A DNA stretch of 7,709 nt from JAUVIB01 sp964424545. Lineage in GTDB: Bacteria > Calditrichota > Calditrichia > Calditrichales > Calditrichaceae. Positions within the stretch are counted from its first letter, which is position 1; each line of letters begins with the position of its first letter. Where the stretch lies: positions 1 to 7,709 of the forward strand of contig CAYRJN010000181.1 in NCBI GenBank assembly GCA_964424545.1, written 5' to 3'. Shown here piece by piece: positions 7,542 through 7,709 of this stretch. Below the pieces are notes generated by a model. It made no database searches, was not told the DNA's origin, and saw nothing but the letters and a program-made list of their open reading frames with translations. Position numbers and translations under genes: made by a program.

Positions 7542-7671
7542 GGTTTGGCTATGCGTAGTTTGGGATTTTGAAACGATTAATTTTCAATTTATTACTAATT
7601 TTGACTAGCGCTAACATCAAGATAATCAGCACGTTTCCCAAATTACGTATAGCCTTTGTTGTGTGCTGTGC
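7533..7671. repeat. attC-like imperfect palindrome (integron-type recombination site)
   Basis: GGCTATGCGTAGTTTGGGA (7547-7565) pairs with TCCCAAATTACGTATAGCC (7636-7654): 17 of 19 positions are complementary and both exceptions would be G-T pairs. An outer box pairs CCAAC (7537-7541 region) with GTTG (7658-7661), separated from the inner arms by unequal spacers of 5 and 3 bases. Further in, AAACG (7571-7575) pairs with CGTTT (7632-7636), leaving a six-base one-sided bulge, then a loop of about 56 bases with the palindrome TAGCGCTA (7606-7613). Two paired box sets, unequal spacers, extrahelical bases and a variable loop are the layout of integron attC sites. From memory, palindromes with CGGTTTGGCTATGCG arms are common between small genes in Bacteroidota genomes. 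The outer boxes deviate from GTTRRRY, so naming it attC is provisional. Confidence 0.55.
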
Positions 7672-7709
7672 TTATTTCAATCGGAATTTGCTGTTCTACT
7701 TGTATTGCT
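7643..7709 (-). CDS. C-terminal tail of an unidentified protein, running into the attC-like site
   Basis: A minus-strand frame is open from the window's right edge and stops at TAA (7645-7643), giving about 21 residues that end VEQQIPIEISTAHNKGYT. The last six or seven residues are encoded by the attC-like palindrome itself, which happens when a cassette gene reads into its own attC. It is in the same direction as the serine hydrolase, as neighbouring cassettes would be. Too short to identify, and an open frame of this length can be chance. Confidence 0.35.
   Translation of the reverse strand, partial: AIQVEQQIPIEISTAHNKGYT

Noticed and set aside
7533..7671. The large palindrome as a rho-independent terminator or an insertion-sequence end.
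   Set aside because: The loop is about 56 bases, no T run follows either arm, and there is no transposase or target duplication; the box-and-spacer layout fits attC better.

Overview
The window looks like a bacterial chromosome fragment from the FCB superphylum, most likely Calditrichota, Ignavibacteriota or a relative in Bacteroidota. The main evidence is the C-terminus of the large protein: a type IX secretion (T9SS) type A sorting domain with the NNYPNPFNPET motif, which is characteristic of those lineages. Genes are AT-rich, start sites vary in Shine-Dalgarno quality, and both small proteins are lipoproteins. No rRNA, tRNA, CRISPR array, transposase or integrase was found.

Layout: (1) 1-531 is a very AT-rich noncoding leader with a few weak repeats. 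(2) 532-5433 (+) encodes a 1633-residue secreted mosaic protein: signal peptide, beta-rich N-terminal half, a carbohydrate-binding-like beta-sandwich, a plant-type leucine-rich-repeat (LRR) block, an Ig-like domain, an Fn3-like domain, two related 'WN-I-NPL' modules and the T9SS sorting domain. No catalytic domain is recognisable, so it is probably a cell-surface or secreted binding protein. (3) 5434-5587 is a convergent intergenic gap with a terminator-like hairpin. (4) 5588-6214 (-) is a lipoprotein made of only the two ends of a CocE/NonD (X-Pro dipeptidyl-peptidase-like) hydrolase; the catalytic core is missing in frame. (5) 6360-7511 (-) is a lipoprotein serine hydrolase of the beta-lactamase/PBP4* family with all three active-site motifs present. 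(6) 7533-7671 is a large imperfect palindrome with the layout of an integron attC site, entered from the right edge by the tail of another minus-strand reading frame.

The most notable signal is at the right end. The serine hydrolase gene lies tightly between a full attC-like palindrome upstream (21 nt before its start) and an attC-like half-site downstream (5 nt after its stop). The spacer lengths of the half-site match one specific half of the full site. This is how a gene cassette in an integron-like array would look, with the array edge cut inside the cassette's own attC. No integrase is visible in the window, so this remains an inference.

The three genes do not form an obvious pathway. 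What they share is export: one T9SS cargo and two lipoproteins. The CocE remnant and the T9SS gene converge, and the serine hydrolase looks like an independent insertion upstream of the CocE remnant. I saw no clear new defence or biosynthetic system.
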